DNA of 64,000 nt from assembly GCF_000429165.1 (NCBI RefSeq), contig NZ_AUBI01000009.1, positions 62,001-126,000 on the forward strand, written 5' to 3'. Source of the DNA: Acetobacter nitrogenifigens DSM 23921 = NBRC 105050. GTDB lineage: Bacteria; Pseudomonadota; Alphaproteobacteria; Acetobacterales; Acetobacteraceae. Below are positions 17,620-25,737 of this stretch, piece by piece. Under the pieces are notes generated by a model. That model was not told where the DNA came from and searched no databases. It saw only the letters and a program-made list of their open reading frames with translations. Position numbers and translations under genes: made by a program. Each line of letters starts with the position of its first letter. The stretch's first letter is position 1.

Positions 17620-18638
17620 CCCCGCCTGCGCGTCGTACTCGTCGCAGCGAAAAGCGGCGCCGCGTCAGCAACGCCGCCTCCGGTCGCGACACGAAAATCA
17701 GCGTCAGTCCACGCCATGTCGAGAAACGGCGCCAGAGCGCGTGTCCGGGCCCAGAACATACCGCCCGCCGGATAGTCGAAATAACCTTCAGGACATGACG
17801 CGTCAGGTTTGAGTCGCCGCAGCGCCGCGCGCGCCTGCGCCCCCTCCCCAACCCAGCCGAACGCCCAGTACGGCATAGCGGACGGAGGCGCCGGTTGCAG
17901 CAAGCCGAGCGCGGCGTCATCGGCAAGGCGCGAGAAGAGCCCCCCGAACGCGTCCGGATGAGGCAGGAGGTTCTGGCGCAATTCGTCAAAGACCGGACGA
18001 CCATCCGCCCCGACTTCTGTATGAAGGAACAGCGCGAATTCATGATGACGCAACGCATTGCGAAACACGCTGAATACCGTGGCGATATTGTATCCCCGCA
18101 CGGGAGCTTGGCGAATGATCGCGGGCTCCCTGATCCCTGCGCTCTCGATAATAGCTTCGCAAACGCCGCGCAGGTCCACGCTGTCGACGAGAATCAGCAA
18201 CGTATAGTGACACGGCAACGTCGCCAGACGCTGGCAGATCACCTGGAGCACCTCCGGTCGACTGACATGAATCGCGATGGCGAGACTGCGTGGTTGCGGC
18301 GGAAACCCAGCCAGCAACGTCGGCTCTACCGGGCCGTCCCCTCCGCGAAGCGTCGTATCGCAAACGCCCTCTCCGACCACGCCCGCCGCGCGACCAGCGA
18401 GAAGATAATGCAGAAGCGCGTTGTCCACCCCCGCTTCAAGATGCCAGGAGCGGGCGAAGTAACGCGACGGGTCGAACAACGGTCCCGGCGGCAGGCCCTC
18501 ACGCACCCCGAGGGTCATGAAATGATCAAGCGGATCCGCTACGTCACAGCCAGCGTTCGGCAGGCGCGCCTGATACCACGCCGCGTCGAACAGCCCCGAG
18601 TCCACAACATGTTCGCGACCATCCTGCGTCATCGTCAT
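17616..18638 (-). CDS. RgpF-like protein (rhamnan synthesis F family)
   Basis: 340 residues. The first ~90 contain the short repeats common ahead of RgpF domains (LFDAAWYQARLP, DPLDHFMTLGVREG, LFDPSRYFARSW). From ~115 the RgpF-type domain follows with LAIAIHVSRPEVL, VFRNALRHHEFALFLHTEVG and YPAGGMFWARTRALAPFLD. RgpF proteins take part in rhamnose-glucose or similar cell-wall polysaccharide assembly. The last ~25 residues are low-complexity (ATSTTRRRG), and the usual HAIER segment of the domain end is missing, supporting a frameshift or truncation close to 17640-17700. It is divergent from pyrD. Confidence 0.75.
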   Translation of the reverse strand: MTMTQDGREHVVDSGLFDAAWYQARLPNAGCDVADPLDHFMTLGVREGLPPGPLFDPSRYFARSWHLEAGVDNALLHYLLAGRAAGVVGEGVCDTTLRGGDGPVEPTLLAGFPPQPRSLAIAIHVSRPEVLQVICQRLATLPCHYTLLILVDSVDLRGVCEAIIESAGIREPAIIRQAPVRGYNIATVFSVFRNALRHHEFALFLHTEVGADGRPVFDELRQNLLPHPDAFGGLFSRLADDAALGLLQPAPPSAMPYWAFGWVGEGAQARAALRRLKPDASCPEGYFDYPAGGMFWARTRALAPFLDMAWTDADFRVATGGGVADAAPLFAATSTTRRRG

Positions 18639-18814
18639 TGCGCCTTCTCCATCGGCGTCGTTATCCGCCGTCTTTTCAGCGGCGCGCCCCCGTTCGCGCA
18701 GGAATCATGCCTGCTGCGCCGGTAGCATACAGCGCCGGGACTGTCGCGCCCTGCTCCCGAAACGGGGCAATCCTGACTTTTCAATCCGCCGCCCTTCGGG
18801 CAGCATCCGCCGCC

Positions 18815-19912
18815 ATGAAAGACCTGTCCGACCGCCTTCTCGCCCCTGCCCTTCCCCTGCTCCGGCGTCTCGACCCCGAACGCGCCCACGGCCTGGCGAT
18901 CGACGCCCTGCTGCTGGGCGCCGGCGTTCCTCCGTCACGTCCGAAGGACGACCCGGCGTTGGCCACACGCGCGTTCGGCATGCGGTTCTCCAACCCCATC
19001 GGCATCGCTGCAGGATTCGACAAGGACGCACGCGTCGTCCGACCACTGGCGCAACTGGGCTTCGGGTTTGTCGAGGCGGGAACGGTTACGCCGCGTCCAC
19101 AGCAGGGCAATCCCCGTCCGCGGCTGTTCCGGCTGACGGAGGATCGCGCCGTCATCAACCGGATGGGCTTCAACAATCAGGGCATAGATCGCTTCACGGT
19201 GAGGCTGGCGCGGCTGTATCGCGACCGGGGCACACGTCCCGGCGCGCCGGTCGGCGCCAATCTGGGCATCAACAAGATCGGCGCAGCGCCCGAACTGGAC
19301 TACCCGGAGCTGATCGCGCGCGTGAAGCCGTATGTGGACTATATCGTCCTCAACCTCTCGTCGCCCAACACGCCCGGCCTGCGCGCCCTGCAGGATTCCG
19401 AACGCCTTGCCGAACTGCTGGCCGCGATCAACGCACGTCATGCGACCCGCCCCCCCCTGCTGATCAAGCTCGCCCCGGATCTGGCGGACGAACAGCTGGC
19501 GCCCGTTATCGAAGCTGCGGCGCAGGGTGGGGCGAACGGACTGATCATCAGCAACACCACGCTGGCGCGTCCCGCGACACTGCGCAGCCCGCACGCGGGT
19601 GAGACCGGCGGCCTCTCGGGCAGGCCGCTCAAAGCGCGAGCGACCGAAATGCTGCGCGAAGCCGCGCGGCTGGCGAACGGGCGGCTCGGGCTTGTGGGTT
19701 GCGGCGGCATCGAGACTGGCGCGGATATCGTCGAACGGGTGCGCGCGGGTGCCGACCTCGTGCAGGTCTATTCCGCGTTCGCTTACGAAGGCCCTGCGCT
19801 TCTGGCGCGTCTGAAGCGCGAGACGCTGACGATCCTGCGCGAACTGGGCGTGGAATCGCTGTCGGATCTGAAAGGCGCAGACCTGAAGAACAACGGTGGA
19901 GAAAGCCGATGA
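18815..19912 (+). CDS. pyrD: Dihydroorotate dehydrogenase (quinone), class 2
   Basis: 365 residues from ATG 18815 (MKDLSDRLLAP), the normal length for class 2; the frame is open upstream, but that part has no family match. FMN and substrate motifs are AAGFDKDARVV, VEAGTVTPRPQQGNPRPR, NRMGFNNQG, LNLSSPNTPGLR (base Ser of class 2), LIKLAPDL, NTTLAR and GCGGIETGADIVERVRAGA. The N-terminal ~40 residues form the quinone-tunnel helices that attach the enzyme to the inner membrane. It oxidises dihydroorotate to orotate in pyrimidine synthesis, passing electrons to ubiquinone. Its stop overlaps the next gene (ATGA). Confidence 0.97.
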   Translation: MKDLSDRLLAPALPLLRRLDPERAHGLAIDALLLGAGVPPSRPKDDPALATRAFGMRFSNPIGIAAGFDKDARVVRPLAQLGFGFVEAGTVTPRPQQGNPRPRLFRLTEDRAVINRMGFNNQGIDRFTVRLARLYRDRGTRPGAPVGANLGINKIGAAPELDYPELIARVKPYVDYIVLNLSSPNTPGLRALQDSERLAELLAAINARHATRPPLLIKLAPDLADEQLAPVIEAAAQGGANGLIISNTTLARPATLRSPHAGETGGLSGRPLKARATEMLREAARLANGRLGLVGCGGIETGADIVERVRAGADLVQVYSAFAYEGPALLARLKRETLTILRELGVESLSDLKGADLKNNGGESR

Positions 19913-20796
19913 CCGTCCGCCGTATAGAGCGCCTCTCTGGCGTTTCCGGTCTGGCCGACCGTTATGACGGCTACATCGTAGATTTGTGGGGGTGTGTGCA
20001 TGACGGCGTGCGCCCCTATCCCGGCGCCATTGCGTGTCTGCAGGCGCTGAAATCGGCGGGCAAGCGCATCGTGCTGCTCTCCAATGCGCCGCGCCCGAGG
20101 CCTGTCGTGCAAGCCCAGCTTCGCGACATGGGCGTCGTGGACACGCTCTACGACGGCCTGATGACCAGCGGCGAGTTCACCCGTCGCCTTCTTCTCTCGC
20201 GCGACCAGGACGCGACCCTCGCCGTCGCGCCATGGCTCACGTCACTGGGGACAAAAGCGCTGCATATCGGCGGCGACCACGATCTGGCGCTGTTCGAGGG
20301 GCTTGGTCTGGAACTGGTCGAGACGCCGGAGGAGGCCGACTTTGTCATGAACACCGGACCGGACGAACGGCGTGGAAAGACCGAGTTCGAACCTTATGTC
20401 GCAGCACTTGACGCCGCCGCCGCGCGCGGGCTGCCAATGATTTGCGCCAACCCTGACATGGAGGTGATCCGTGACGGAAAGCGCCTTATCTGCGCTGGAT
20501 TGCTAGCGAAAATCTACGAGCAGAAGAACGGCCTGGTTCACTGGATCGGCAAGCCTTTCGCTGCGGTGTACGAACCGGTGCTGGCCATGCTCGATACGCC
20601 GCGCGACCGCGTGATCGGGGTGGGCGACGCGCTGGCGACGGACGTGCGCGGTGCGGCGGCGGCAGGCGTGGACGCACTCTGGATTCTTGGTGGGATCCAT
20701 AAGGAAAAACTTGGCGACGATCCGGCGTTGGCGCAGGCCGAGGCAGACGCGCAAGGTCTGTTCCCCGTCGCCAGCGTGCCGGGCCTCGTATGGTAA
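19909..20796 (+). CDS. HAD-superfamily class IIA hydrolase
   Basis: 295 residues, start ATG 19909 in a four-base ATGA overlap with pyrD. Motif I is altered at the nucleophile region: VDLWGCVHDGVRPYPGA, where the usual family form is D-x-W-G-V-x-H-D-G. Motif II is VLLSNAPR, the C2 cap contains NTGPDERRG and ICANPDMEVIRDGKR, and motif IV is VIGVGDALATDVRGAAAAG. It matches the NagD-like IIA group that is regularly paired with pyrD in alphaproteobacteria. Substrate is unknown; a phosphatase on nucleotide or sugar phosphates is plausible. Confidence 0.9.
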   Translation: MTVRRIERLSGVSGLADRYDGYIVDLWGCVHDGVRPYPGAIACLQALKSAGKRIVLLSNAPRPRPVVQAQLRDMGVVDTLYDGLMTSGEFTRRLLLSRDQDATLAVAPWLTSLGTKALHIGGDHDLALFEGLGLELVETPEEADFVMNTGPDERRGKTEFEPYVAALDAAAARGLPMICANPDMEVIRDGKRLICAGLLAKIYEQKNGLVHWIGKPFAAVYEPVLAMLDTPRDRVIGVGDALATDVRGAAAAGVDALWILGGIHKEKLGDDPALAQAEADAQGLFPVASVPGLVW

Positions 20797-20966
20797 GGTA
20801 AGAGGCTTTGACTCGATCCGCCTTTGCGTTCGGACAAGCCTGAACCGCGGGGCGGCGCTGCAAGACGCAGCTTACAGGCGGCTCCGGTGTCAAACCGGGT
20901 ATGGCATGTTCCCATCGGCTTTTATAAACTGAACTTTGTGTCGGACCGGGCAGGCAGGAGGAACGC

Positions 20967-21635
20967 ATGACGCGCCCAGCATCGGGACGACCGGGAACGC
21001 GTTCGGCGGACAAGTCGTCGCCATTGACCTTAAAGCGCCGGTGGCCGTCCGTAGCGGTCGTCGCTTTTATCGCTGCGCTTTTTCTTGGCGCGGCGGGGCT
21101 GCGTCTCATGCTCGCGCACAGGACTCCAGATACCGTCGGCGGTCCTTACGCGCTTGTCGACATGAACGGACGAGCTGTCACGCAAGACACCTTCCACGGT
21201 CGTCAAACCCTAATCTATTTTGGCTACACTCACTGCATCGACGTCTGCCCGCTTACGTTGGCGACGGTAACCCAGGCTCTGGACTCGCTCGGCCCTGTCG
21301 GCGCCGCGATCACGCCGCTGTTCGTCACTGTCGACCCCGAACGAGACACTCCCGCAGTGGTGAAAAGCTATGTCTCTACGTTTTCACCCGACATCATCGG
21401 CCTTACCGGGCGTAGCGGCGATATCGACCGTATGCTCCACGAATTTCACGTCATGGCGAACAGACGCACGCCCCGGAGCGGAGAGAAGCCCGGCGCCTAT
21501 CTGATGGACCATAGTTCCGTGCTCTACCTTATGGACGGAGACAACCGGCTTGTGGGCGTGCTGCCCGTGGACGCAAGCGCCGAGCGACTGGCGGCGCAAC
21601 TGACTCAGTTGACCGCTTCCAGAAAGCCGGGCTGA
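20967..21635 (+). CDS. SCO1/SenC-family copper chaperone
   Basis: 222 residues: a polar N-terminus, one membrane anchor (~28-48, VAVVAFIAALFLGAAGL), then a periplasmic thioredoxin-like domain. The copper site is complete: THCIDVCPLT gives Cys90 and Cys94, and MDHSS gives His182. TVDPERDTP is the family loop. SCO proteins load or reduce the CuA site of cytochrome c oxidase. No oxidase genes are within view; it stands 170 bp after the HAD-IIA gene, with its own likely promoter. Confidence 0.93.
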   Translation: MTRPASGRPGTRSADKSSPLTLKRRWPSVAVVAFIAALFLGAAGLRLMLAHRTPDTVGGPYALVDMNGRAVTQDTFHGRQTLIYFGYTHCIDVCPLTLATVTQALDSLGPVGAAITPLFVTVDPERDTPAVVKSYVSTFSPDIIGLTGRSGDIDRMLHEFHVMANRRTPRSGEKPGAYLMDHSSVLYLMDGDNRLVGVLPVDASAERLAAQLTQLTASRKPG

Positions 21636-21716
21636 CCTTCCAATGCTACGCACGGCTTTCTGTGAACGCGACGCCGGGTCCACCCGCTCGCAGCGGTCGC
21701 GTCTCAAAACATCACT

Positions 21717-21742
21717 GATTTTTGAAGAAAATATCAAAAATC
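21717..21742. repeat. AT-rich inverted repeat between sco and tetR ends
   Basis: GATTTTTGA (21717-21725) and TCAAAAATC (21734-21742) form perfect 9-bp arms around an 8-base loop. It lies between two converging genes, so it may help end transcription on either side, but neither strand has a clear T-run immediately after the stem. Confidence 0.45.
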
Positions 21743-21856
21743 TTCACCATCGGAACGAAAAACATCGGTTCTCATAAAGGTCCGTCTGTCGCCATATCGG
21801 CGCAGAAGTTTTCTGTATGCGCAGCGTACGTCCACACAAGTCAACGGCGCTCTGTA

Positions 21857-22489
21857 TTACAAGGCTCCGTGCGTCTTCAACCTGCTGGACAGATACAGAC
21901 GGTTCATCAACCGCAACTCCTCCGGCGCGCCCGGCGTCGAGATGACCGTTCTGCGCGTCATTCCCAACAACACTTTCATATTGTTCACAAGAACCGCTGA
22001 AATATCTTCAGAATTTTTTTTATCCAGATGCGGCGCGCACACGCGCAACGCTCCCGAGACGCCCGCCAGAGCATGAGCATGCAACCGGCGCCGAAAATCC
22101 GCCACGTCTTCGCGCATATCCATCAGGGCAGGAAGGGATTTCACCTGCGGATAGATCGACACCAGAAACTCTATCAGCATGTCGGCCAGTTCATCCGGCG
22201 ACCTCCCTGCGGCACGCTGCTCCAGCGCCGCATACGCCTCCGTCAGGATCGCAAGATGTTGGTCGAGCAACGCCCCCGCCACCGCGTCCTTGTTTGGAAA
22301 GAAACGATAAAGCGAACCGATTTTCGCCCCGGCTCGCGCGGCGATCTCCGCCATTGTCGTCGCTTCGTAGCCGCGCTCCGCAATGATGTCCGACGCTGCG
22401 TCCAGCAATTCAGCCACCCGCTGGCGCCCGACCGCCCGTTGCGGAGCCAGCGGCGCCCGGTTTTTTCCGCTTGACGAATTTGAGTTCAT
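21857..22489 (-). CDS. TetR-family transcriptional regulator
   Basis: 210 residues from ATG 22489. The N-terminal helix-turn-helix is VAELLDAASDIIAERG followed by TTMAEIAARAGAKIGSLYRF, a textbook TetR DNA-binding domain; the rest is the variable ligand-binding helix bundle. A TTG two codons earlier (22495) is less likely as start. A perfect ATTTGAGT/ACTCAAAT palindrome covers the start codon, so self-repression is likely. The divergent neighbour is the isochorismatase-family gene 100 bp away, which is the probable target. The ligand is unknown. Confidence 0.92.
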   Translation of the reverse strand: MNSNSSSGKNRAPLAPQRAVGRQRVAELLDAASDIIAERGYEATTMAEIAARAGAKIGSLYRFFPNKDAVAGALLDQHLAILTEAYAALEQRAAGRSPDELADMLIEFLVSIYPQVKSLPALMDMREDVADFRRRLHAHALAGVSGALRVCAPHLDKKNSEDISAVLVNNMKVLLGMTRRTVISTPGAPEELRLMNRLYLSSRLKTHGAL

Positions 22490-22497
22490 ACTCAAAT
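22478..22497. promoter_or_regulatory. Probable TetR operator over the tetR start
   Basis: ATTTGAGT (22478-22485), TCAT, ACTCAAAT (22490-22497): perfect 8-bp arms with a 4-base centre, spanning the tetR start codon. A further CTCAAAT half-site lies at 22520-22526 toward the divergent hydrolase gene. Size and placement are as expected of a TetR dimer site. Confidence 0.65.
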
Positions 22498-22590
22498 AAT
22501 GCTCCTACTTGAACGCACCCTCAAATTCTACCCGACCGCTCCTGATCGAACAACGCGCAGGAGCGCGAGCGCCATGCCGGAGCAGAATGG

Positions 22591-23160
22591 ATGATTTCTC
22601 TACCCGCCTCCACAACCGCCCTCGTCCTGATCGATCTCCAGAAGGGCATCATGAGCTATCAGCTGGAGCCGCATGCCAGCGACGCTATTCTCTCTCGTTC
22701 CAAACTGCTGGCGCAACGTTTCCGTGCCGCCGGAGCCCCGGTAGTACTTGTGAATGTCGCCTTCGCCGCTGACTTTGCGGACGCCGTGAAAACCCCCGTG
22801 GATCGTTCGCTGGCGCCGCCAACAGACAGCCGCCCCGCAAACTGGTCCGAACTCTGCGACGATCTGGCCGAACCCTCCGATCTGCGCGTCACCAAAAGAC
22901 AATGGGGGGCTTTCTACGGAACGGAACTTGATCTTCAACTCCGTCGACGTGGCGTCAGGACCATCGTTCTGGGGGGCGTCGCGACCAACATGGGCGTCGA
23001 GTCCACGGCGCGCGCGGCGCACGAACATGGCTACGGCGTTGTGGTCGCTGAAGATGTAACATCAAGCCTTTCAAAAGACATGCATGATTTCGCTTTCGAG
23101 AAGATCTTCCCGATGCTGGGGCGCGTCACGACGAGCGACGCTGTCGAATTGACGAATTAA
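22591..23160 (+). CDS. Isochorismatase-family hydrolase without the cysteine nucleophile
   Basis: 189 residues of the isochorismatase-like alpha/beta fold. Asp15 (LVLIDLQKG) and Lys102 (VTKRQWGAFYG) of the catalytic set are present. The position that holds the nucleophilic Cys in amidases such as nicotinamidase is Gly135 in GVATNMGVESTA. True isochorismatases (PhzD, EntB) also work without Cys, so hydrolysis of an enol ether or another non-amide bond is more likely than an amidase. It is divergent from a TetR gene and probably controlled by it. Confidence 0.88.
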   Translation: MISLPASTTALVLIDLQKGIMSYQLEPHASDAILSRSKLLAQRFRAAGAPVVLVNVAFAADFADAVKTPVDRSLAPPTDSRPANWSELCDDLAEPSDLRVTKRQWGAFYGTELDLQLRRRGVRTIVLGGVATNMGVESTARAAHEHGYGVVVAEDVTSSLSKDMHDFAFEKIFPMLGRVTTSDAVELTN

Positions 23161-23172
23161 GGAGCGACCCTT

Positions 23173-23219
23173 CCGTCAGAGCGAACGCAGGCGGGACCGC
23201 TGCCGACGCGCTCTGGCGG
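23173..23219 (+). terminator. Possible hairpin after the isochorismatase-family gene
   Basis: CCGTCAGAGCG (23173-23183) and CGCTCTGGCGG (23209-23219) pair at 10 of 11 positions with a 25-base loop, starting 12 bp after the stop codon. No T-run follows directly, so termination is only a guess. The rest of the gap to 23451 is AT-richer with nothing recognisable. Confidence 0.35.
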
Positions 23220-23451
23220 AGCATTTGCCAGACGAACGAACAGACGCAACCAAAAAAGAGATTTTTCTTGTTATAAAAATCAATTGTTGAAATATTTTCG
23301 ATAAATGTACGCCTATTGCGCCGGAGCCGAACGCGGCTTCACAACTAATCGGAAATGACCCTGAACACGCGGCAGCACTGGCGCCGAAAGACGCAAAACA
23401 TTCCGGCCAGAGAACATTTTTGTCACGACGCTTTCACCGCGTCCCGGACAC

Positions 23452-24288
23452 CTATTGCGCCAAAGATCGAGCAGCCAGCTCCCCGATCCTGCGTTGGACG
23501 ACAGGATCGCCGCCGCCCTCAAGAAACCAGAGCGCCGAAAGGCCGCTCCATGCCTGTATCCATCGCAGCAATCTTCGAGAGTCGAGGCCTGCAAGGCTGG
23601 AGACCGTGCGGACGCGACGTTCGAACGTCCCGCTGTCCACCGCAAACGGTCGAGCGGGGTCAGCAAGGTCTGGATTCAGGAACATGGCGGCGTAATCAGC
23701 AGTTCGCTCACCCCAAAGCGCCTTCGGATCTATCGCCAGCCAGCCGCGCGATCCAAAATCCAAAATATTGCCGTGATGCAGATCGCCATGCAAAGGCACA
23801 GCGGCGCTCTGCTCGCTCAGCAACAGCCGCGCCAGTGTCGAGCATCCCACGATCCACGCTTCATCCGTCTGCGATAGATTGAGCAGAGAGGCGAACCAGT
23901 CTTCGAGCGGCTTCAGGGATGGAGCATCCCCCCCCTGACGCAGATGCAGGCGCGCGGCCGTCGCACAGAGAAGCGACGTCGCATCGTCATCGCTTCCTTC
24001 GTAAACAAGCGCCGCAAGCGAGCGATCTCTGGAGGTGCGCTCAAGCAGAATGACGCCTAGGTCATGCTTCAGGACGGGCGCGGCGCCCGCACCGCCCCAC
24101 CACGCCATCAACGCGGCGCCTCGTTGCTCGTCGGGATCGGCGGTGACCTTCAACATTGCGGCGACGCCATCGCAAGTTACCGGCAGCAGATACGAAGACG
24201 CCGTTTTCAAAGGCGCTCCGTCTTCGATCAGATTCCACCGGGAAATACAAACGCTCGCTTCATGCTCATGGGCGGACATTCGCTTCAT
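23452..24288 (-). CDS. Aminoglycoside/hydroxyurea-type antibiotic kinase (APH(6)/Hur family)
   Basis: 278 residues with a protein-kinase-like fold. The phosphotransferase signature is VPLHGDLHHGNILDF (catalytic Asp after HG), then WLAIDPKALWGERTADYA, the metal-binding Asp and the family's DPK-x-GE pattern. The N-lobe has MLKVTADPDEQRGAALMAWW. Members phosphorylate streptomycin at the 6-OH or hydroxyurea. Chromosomal copies in proteobacteria are widespread and often give no clinical resistance, so the natural substrate is uncertain. It is followed by the metal-uptake operon on the same strand with a 69-bp gap upstream. Confidence 0.85.
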   Translation of the reverse strand: MKRMSAHEHEASVCISRWNLIEDGAPLKTASSYLLPVTCDGVAAMLKVTADPDEQRGAALMAWWGGAGAAPVLKHDLGVILLERTSRDRSLAALVYEGSDDDATSLLCATAARLHLRQGGDAPSLKPLEDWFASLLNLSQTDEAWIVGCSTLARLLLSEQSAAVPLHGDLHHGNILDFGSRGWLAIDPKALWGERTADYAAMFLNPDLADPARPFAVDSGTFERRVRTVSSLAGLDSRRLLRWIQAWSGLSALWFLEGGGDPVVQRRIGELAARSLAQ

Positions 24289-24357
24289 CGCCCGATGCTA
24301 TCGCGCGAGGACGGGTCGCGCCACAGCCGAATACGAACGCCATGAGCTGACCAAATA

Positions 24358-25725
24358 TCATGTCTTTTTCAGTATGACGCTCGCCACGACAATCAATAGC
24401 AACGACGCGCCAAGTTCAGGCAGAAGAACGCCCAGCGCCGTCATAACGACAAGAGATCCCACGCCAACCCGCTGGCTGGCGAGCGGCGACGGAGCGCCCA
24501 GATGACCAGGCGTTTTACGCCGCAGCCACAGGATCGTCGCAGCGACGCTCATAGTCAGCAAACCCGTTGCGACGAACAGATTGAGCACCTGATTGGCCCA
24601 ACCGAACAGTTGTCCTTCATGCGCGGCGACGCCGTAAGCGACAACGCGATCAGCCACGCCTTTCGAAGAAAATCGTTCCATGGAGAGGACCGCTCCCTTC
24701 GCATCGAGAAGGGCGCTGACGCGGCGTGGTCTATCCTGCGTGTCCGAGCGCACACGCCATGGCGCGCCGATGCGGGCAGGCGGCGTGACCAGAACGGGAG
24801 CAGGAAACCCCAGACGTCGGCTTGCGATGACCACTGCGTCCAGCCCTGCAAGCGGATCTGCCGATGGCGATATCGCGGTGGTCGACCGGGCCATATCCAT
24901 GCCCGGCATATCCATGTCGCCCATGTCCATGCCCGGCATTCGCTGAATCGCACCAGAATTTTCCGCGGGGTGTCCGACGATGACGTCTCGCGCTGAAACC
25001 GCTCCTATTTCCCAATCCTGAACCGAGGCCAGTTTACCCACGGTGGTCTCAACCCGAGCCAGCGCATGCCCCCATACGAAAGACCACGGCAACCCGGAGA
25101 CCAGAAACAGCGCCAGAAACAGGGAAATCCAAAGGCCTGTGACGGCATGCAAATCGCGCCACCGCGCACGCGCCCGGCCGACGCGGGGGTAGAGCACTCC
25201 TCCACCTCGCGCGCCGCCTCGCGGCCACCACAGATATATCCCGGTGACGATCATCACGATCGTCCACGAGGCCACCATCTCCATGATCACTGAACCGACA
25301 TTACCCAAAAGCAGTTGCCCATGCAGCTTGAAGACAATGCGTTCGAACCGCGACTCTTCCGGAATCTTCTTGAGTATCAAGAGGGAAGACGGATCGACGT
25401 AAACACGGATCGCTTCGCCACCATGGTCGACAACGACGCGCGCCGCGCTGCCGACGCCTCGCGGAAGTTCATAGGCGAGCAAGCGCCCGCCCGGAACGGC
25501 GGCGAGCGCCGCGCGCACCTCCTGCGTCGGCGACGCCGCAGGCCCTGTGACGGAGAGATGATCGAGGCGCCAGTCAATCCAGTCGTCGATCTGCGGTTTG
25601 AACAGATAGACTGAGCCGGTCAGGCTGAGAAACGCCACAAACGGAAGACAGAAAAGTCCCGCAAAGAAGTGCCACCGCCAGATGGTGCGGTGATCTGGCC
25701 ACAGGGAAAATTGTTTTGGCTTCAT
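24358..25725 (-). CDS. PepSY-associated membrane protein with Met/Asp-rich segment
   Basis: 455 residues with four predicted transmembrane helices (~18-42, 145-167, 190-215, and near the C-terminus) and PepSY-type periplasmic parts, as in membrane reductases encoded with TonB receptors. The conserved family segments WRWHFFAGLFCLPF, KLHGQLLLG and WRDLHAVTGLW contain histidines that may bind heme. Residues 263-278 read MPGMDMGDMDMPGMDM, a Met/Asp array typical of copper-handling proteins and unusual in siderophore-linked PepSY proteins. It begins 12 bp after the TonB receptor gene. The likely role is reduction or release of a metal taken up by that receptor; copper is inferred. Confidence 0.87.
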   Translation of the reverse strand: MKPKQFSLWPDHRTIWRWHFFAGLFCLPFVAFLSLTGSVYLFKPQIDDWIDWRLDHLSVTGPAASPTQEVRAALAAVPGGRLLAYELPRGVGSAARVVVDHGGEAIRVYVDPSSLLILKKIPEESRFERIVFKLHGQLLLGNVGSVIMEMVASWTIVMIVTGIYLWWPRGGARGGGVLYPRVGRARARWRDLHAVTGLWISLFLALFLVSGLPWSFVWGHALARVETTVGKLASVQDWEIGAVSARDVIVGHPAENSGAIQRMPGMDMGDMDMPGMDMARSTTAISPSADPLAGLDAVVIASRRLGFPAPVLVTPPARIGAPWRVRSDTQDRPRRVSALLDAKGAVLSMERFSSKGVADRVVAYGVAAHEGQLFGWANQVLNLFVATGLLTMSVAATILWLRRKTPGHLGAPSPLASQRVGVGSLVVMTALGVLLPELGASLLLIVVASVILKKT

Positions 25726-25737
25726 TTTAATTTTCCC

